Origin: an uncultured Faecalibacterium sp.
GTDB lineage: Bacteria; Bacillota; Clostridia; Oscillospirales; Ruminococcaceae
Length of the DNA stretch: 64,000 bases
Direction of reading: 5' to 3'
NCBI GenBank assembly: GCA_937880095.1
Contig: CALFLK010000001.1
Span: 62,001-126,000 of the forward strand
Below the pieces are notes generated by a model. It saw only the letters and a program-made list of their open reading frames with translations, had not been told where the DNA came from and searched no databases. Of this stretch, positions 63,540-64,000 are shown one piece after another (the first letter of the stretch is position 1; every line of letters starts with the position of its first letter). The position numbers and the translations under genes were made by a program.

Positions 63540-64000
63540 ATGGCTAAGCTGGAAATCAAAACAAGTCAACAAAAGGTTAACCCAGAGTTATCCACTCTGC
63601 TGTTTGGCATTTCCCCGGAACAAAAGCAAGCCGCAGACTTGCAGAAACAAGTTCAGGACATTGCTCTTGATCAGCTGCATCCGTTCCGGAACCACCCCTT
63701 CAAGGTGTTGGATGATAAAGACATGGCCGACATGGTGGAGAGTGTCACACAGTTTGGCGTACTGGTTCCCGCCATTGCACGACCTGATGCTAACGGTGGT
63801 TATGAGCTGATTGCCGGTCATCGCAGACACCATGCCTGCCAGATGGCCGGAATGCAGACCATGCCTGTTCTCGTCCGAGAAATGGACGATGATGAAGCTA
63901 CCATCATCATGGTGGACAGCAATCTGCAACGTGAAACCTTGCTTCCCAGTGAGCGAGCTTTTGCCTACAAGATGAAGCTGGATGCCATGAAACACCAAGG
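63540..64000 (+). CDS. parB: ParB/Spo0J-family partition protein (3' end beyond window)
   Basis: From the ATG at 63540-63542 (GGAGG 9 bases upstream) about 153 residues are visible. The N-terminal ParB nuclease-like domain contains IALDQLHPFRNHPFKV, YELIAGHRRHHACQMAG and MVDSNLQRETLLPSERAFAYKMK. These are the box I, GHRR and NLQRE motifs of the family, which bind CTP and form clamps at parS sites. The helix-turn-helix part is cut off by the window end. Confidence 0.94.
   Translation, partial: MAKLEIKTSQQKVNPELSTLLFGISPEQKQAADLQKQVQDIALDQLHPFRNHPFKVLDDKDMADMVESVTQFGVLVPAIARPDANGGYELIAGHRRHHACQMAGMQTMPVLVREMDDDEATIIMVDSNLQRETLLPSERAFAYKMKLDAMKHQ

Overview
The window looks like the chromosome of an anaerobic, low-to-mid GC Gram-positive bacterium of class Clostridia, probably an Oscillospiraceae/Ruminococcaceae-like gut Firmicute. 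The evidence is strong GGAGG ribosome binding sites, a CIRCE element before groESL, rubredoxin-type rubrerythrin, a BceRS-BceAB module, a YlmC/YmxH-type PRC-barrel protein, a TSCPD protein, class B sortase and SPxTG wall-sorting signals. The species cannot be fixed from sequence alone. Nearly all genes are on the minus strand, so transcription runs from high to low coordinates.

Layout: 1-3590 holds the potassium pump kdpFAB (kdpB cut by the window edge) with a tiny extra membrane ORF in front. 3908-8333 holds a small membrane-anchored protein and a 1177-residue secreted, wall-anchored glycoside hydrolase. 8524-12251 is a decay island with a broken response regulator, a broken kinase-like gene and frameshifted lipoproteins. 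12837-33100 is a large capsule/exopolysaccharide locus. Its synthesis part runs from a priming sugar transferase (32821) through glycosyltransferases, polymerase, pyruvyl transferase, flippase and an FrhB-like protein to the dTDP-L-rhamnose genes rfbABDC. A second block with its own promoter (17846-17875) encodes the Wzz-like adaptor, class B sortase, an LCP ligase, an SPKTG wall protein, the CpsB phosphatase and the CpsD tyrosine kinase. 33301-35404 is a second decay island with a sigma/anti-sigma pair.

35971-50000 is mostly housekeeping: groESL, lipid kinase, rubrerythrin, Gx transporter, ABC-F protein, HAD phosphatases and an SGNH hydrolase. 46768-51351 is the antimicrobial peptide sensing and export module bceAB/bceSR. 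51555-54117 is an unusual intergenic region with two diverged copies of a roughly 1-kb noncoding unit, a third partial copy, 34-bp and 21-bp sub-repeat arrays and one small embedded gene. 54118-60700 carries tsf-rpsB with a structured leader, a PRC-barrel protein, an HAD hydrolase (plus strand), a ClpA-like ATPase, a TSCPD protein and a PHP phosphoesterase. From 61217 a tRNA-Gly(CCC) is followed on the plus strand by a zinc-ribbon tyrosine recombinase, parA and parB (cut by the window edge), which reads as one end of an integrated mobile element.

Functionally the window is dominated by the cell envelope. Rhamnose-containing, probably pyruvylated polysaccharide is made, exported, chain-length controlled by the CpsBCD-type phosphoregulatory system and probably attached to the wall by the LCP enzyme. 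In the same transcription unit a class B sortase can attach proteins with SPxTG signals. The two candidate substrates visible are the small SPKTG protein beside it and the distant SPETG glycosidase. The best leads for something undescribed are this sortase/polysaccharide coupling and the repeat region at 51.5-54.1 kb.
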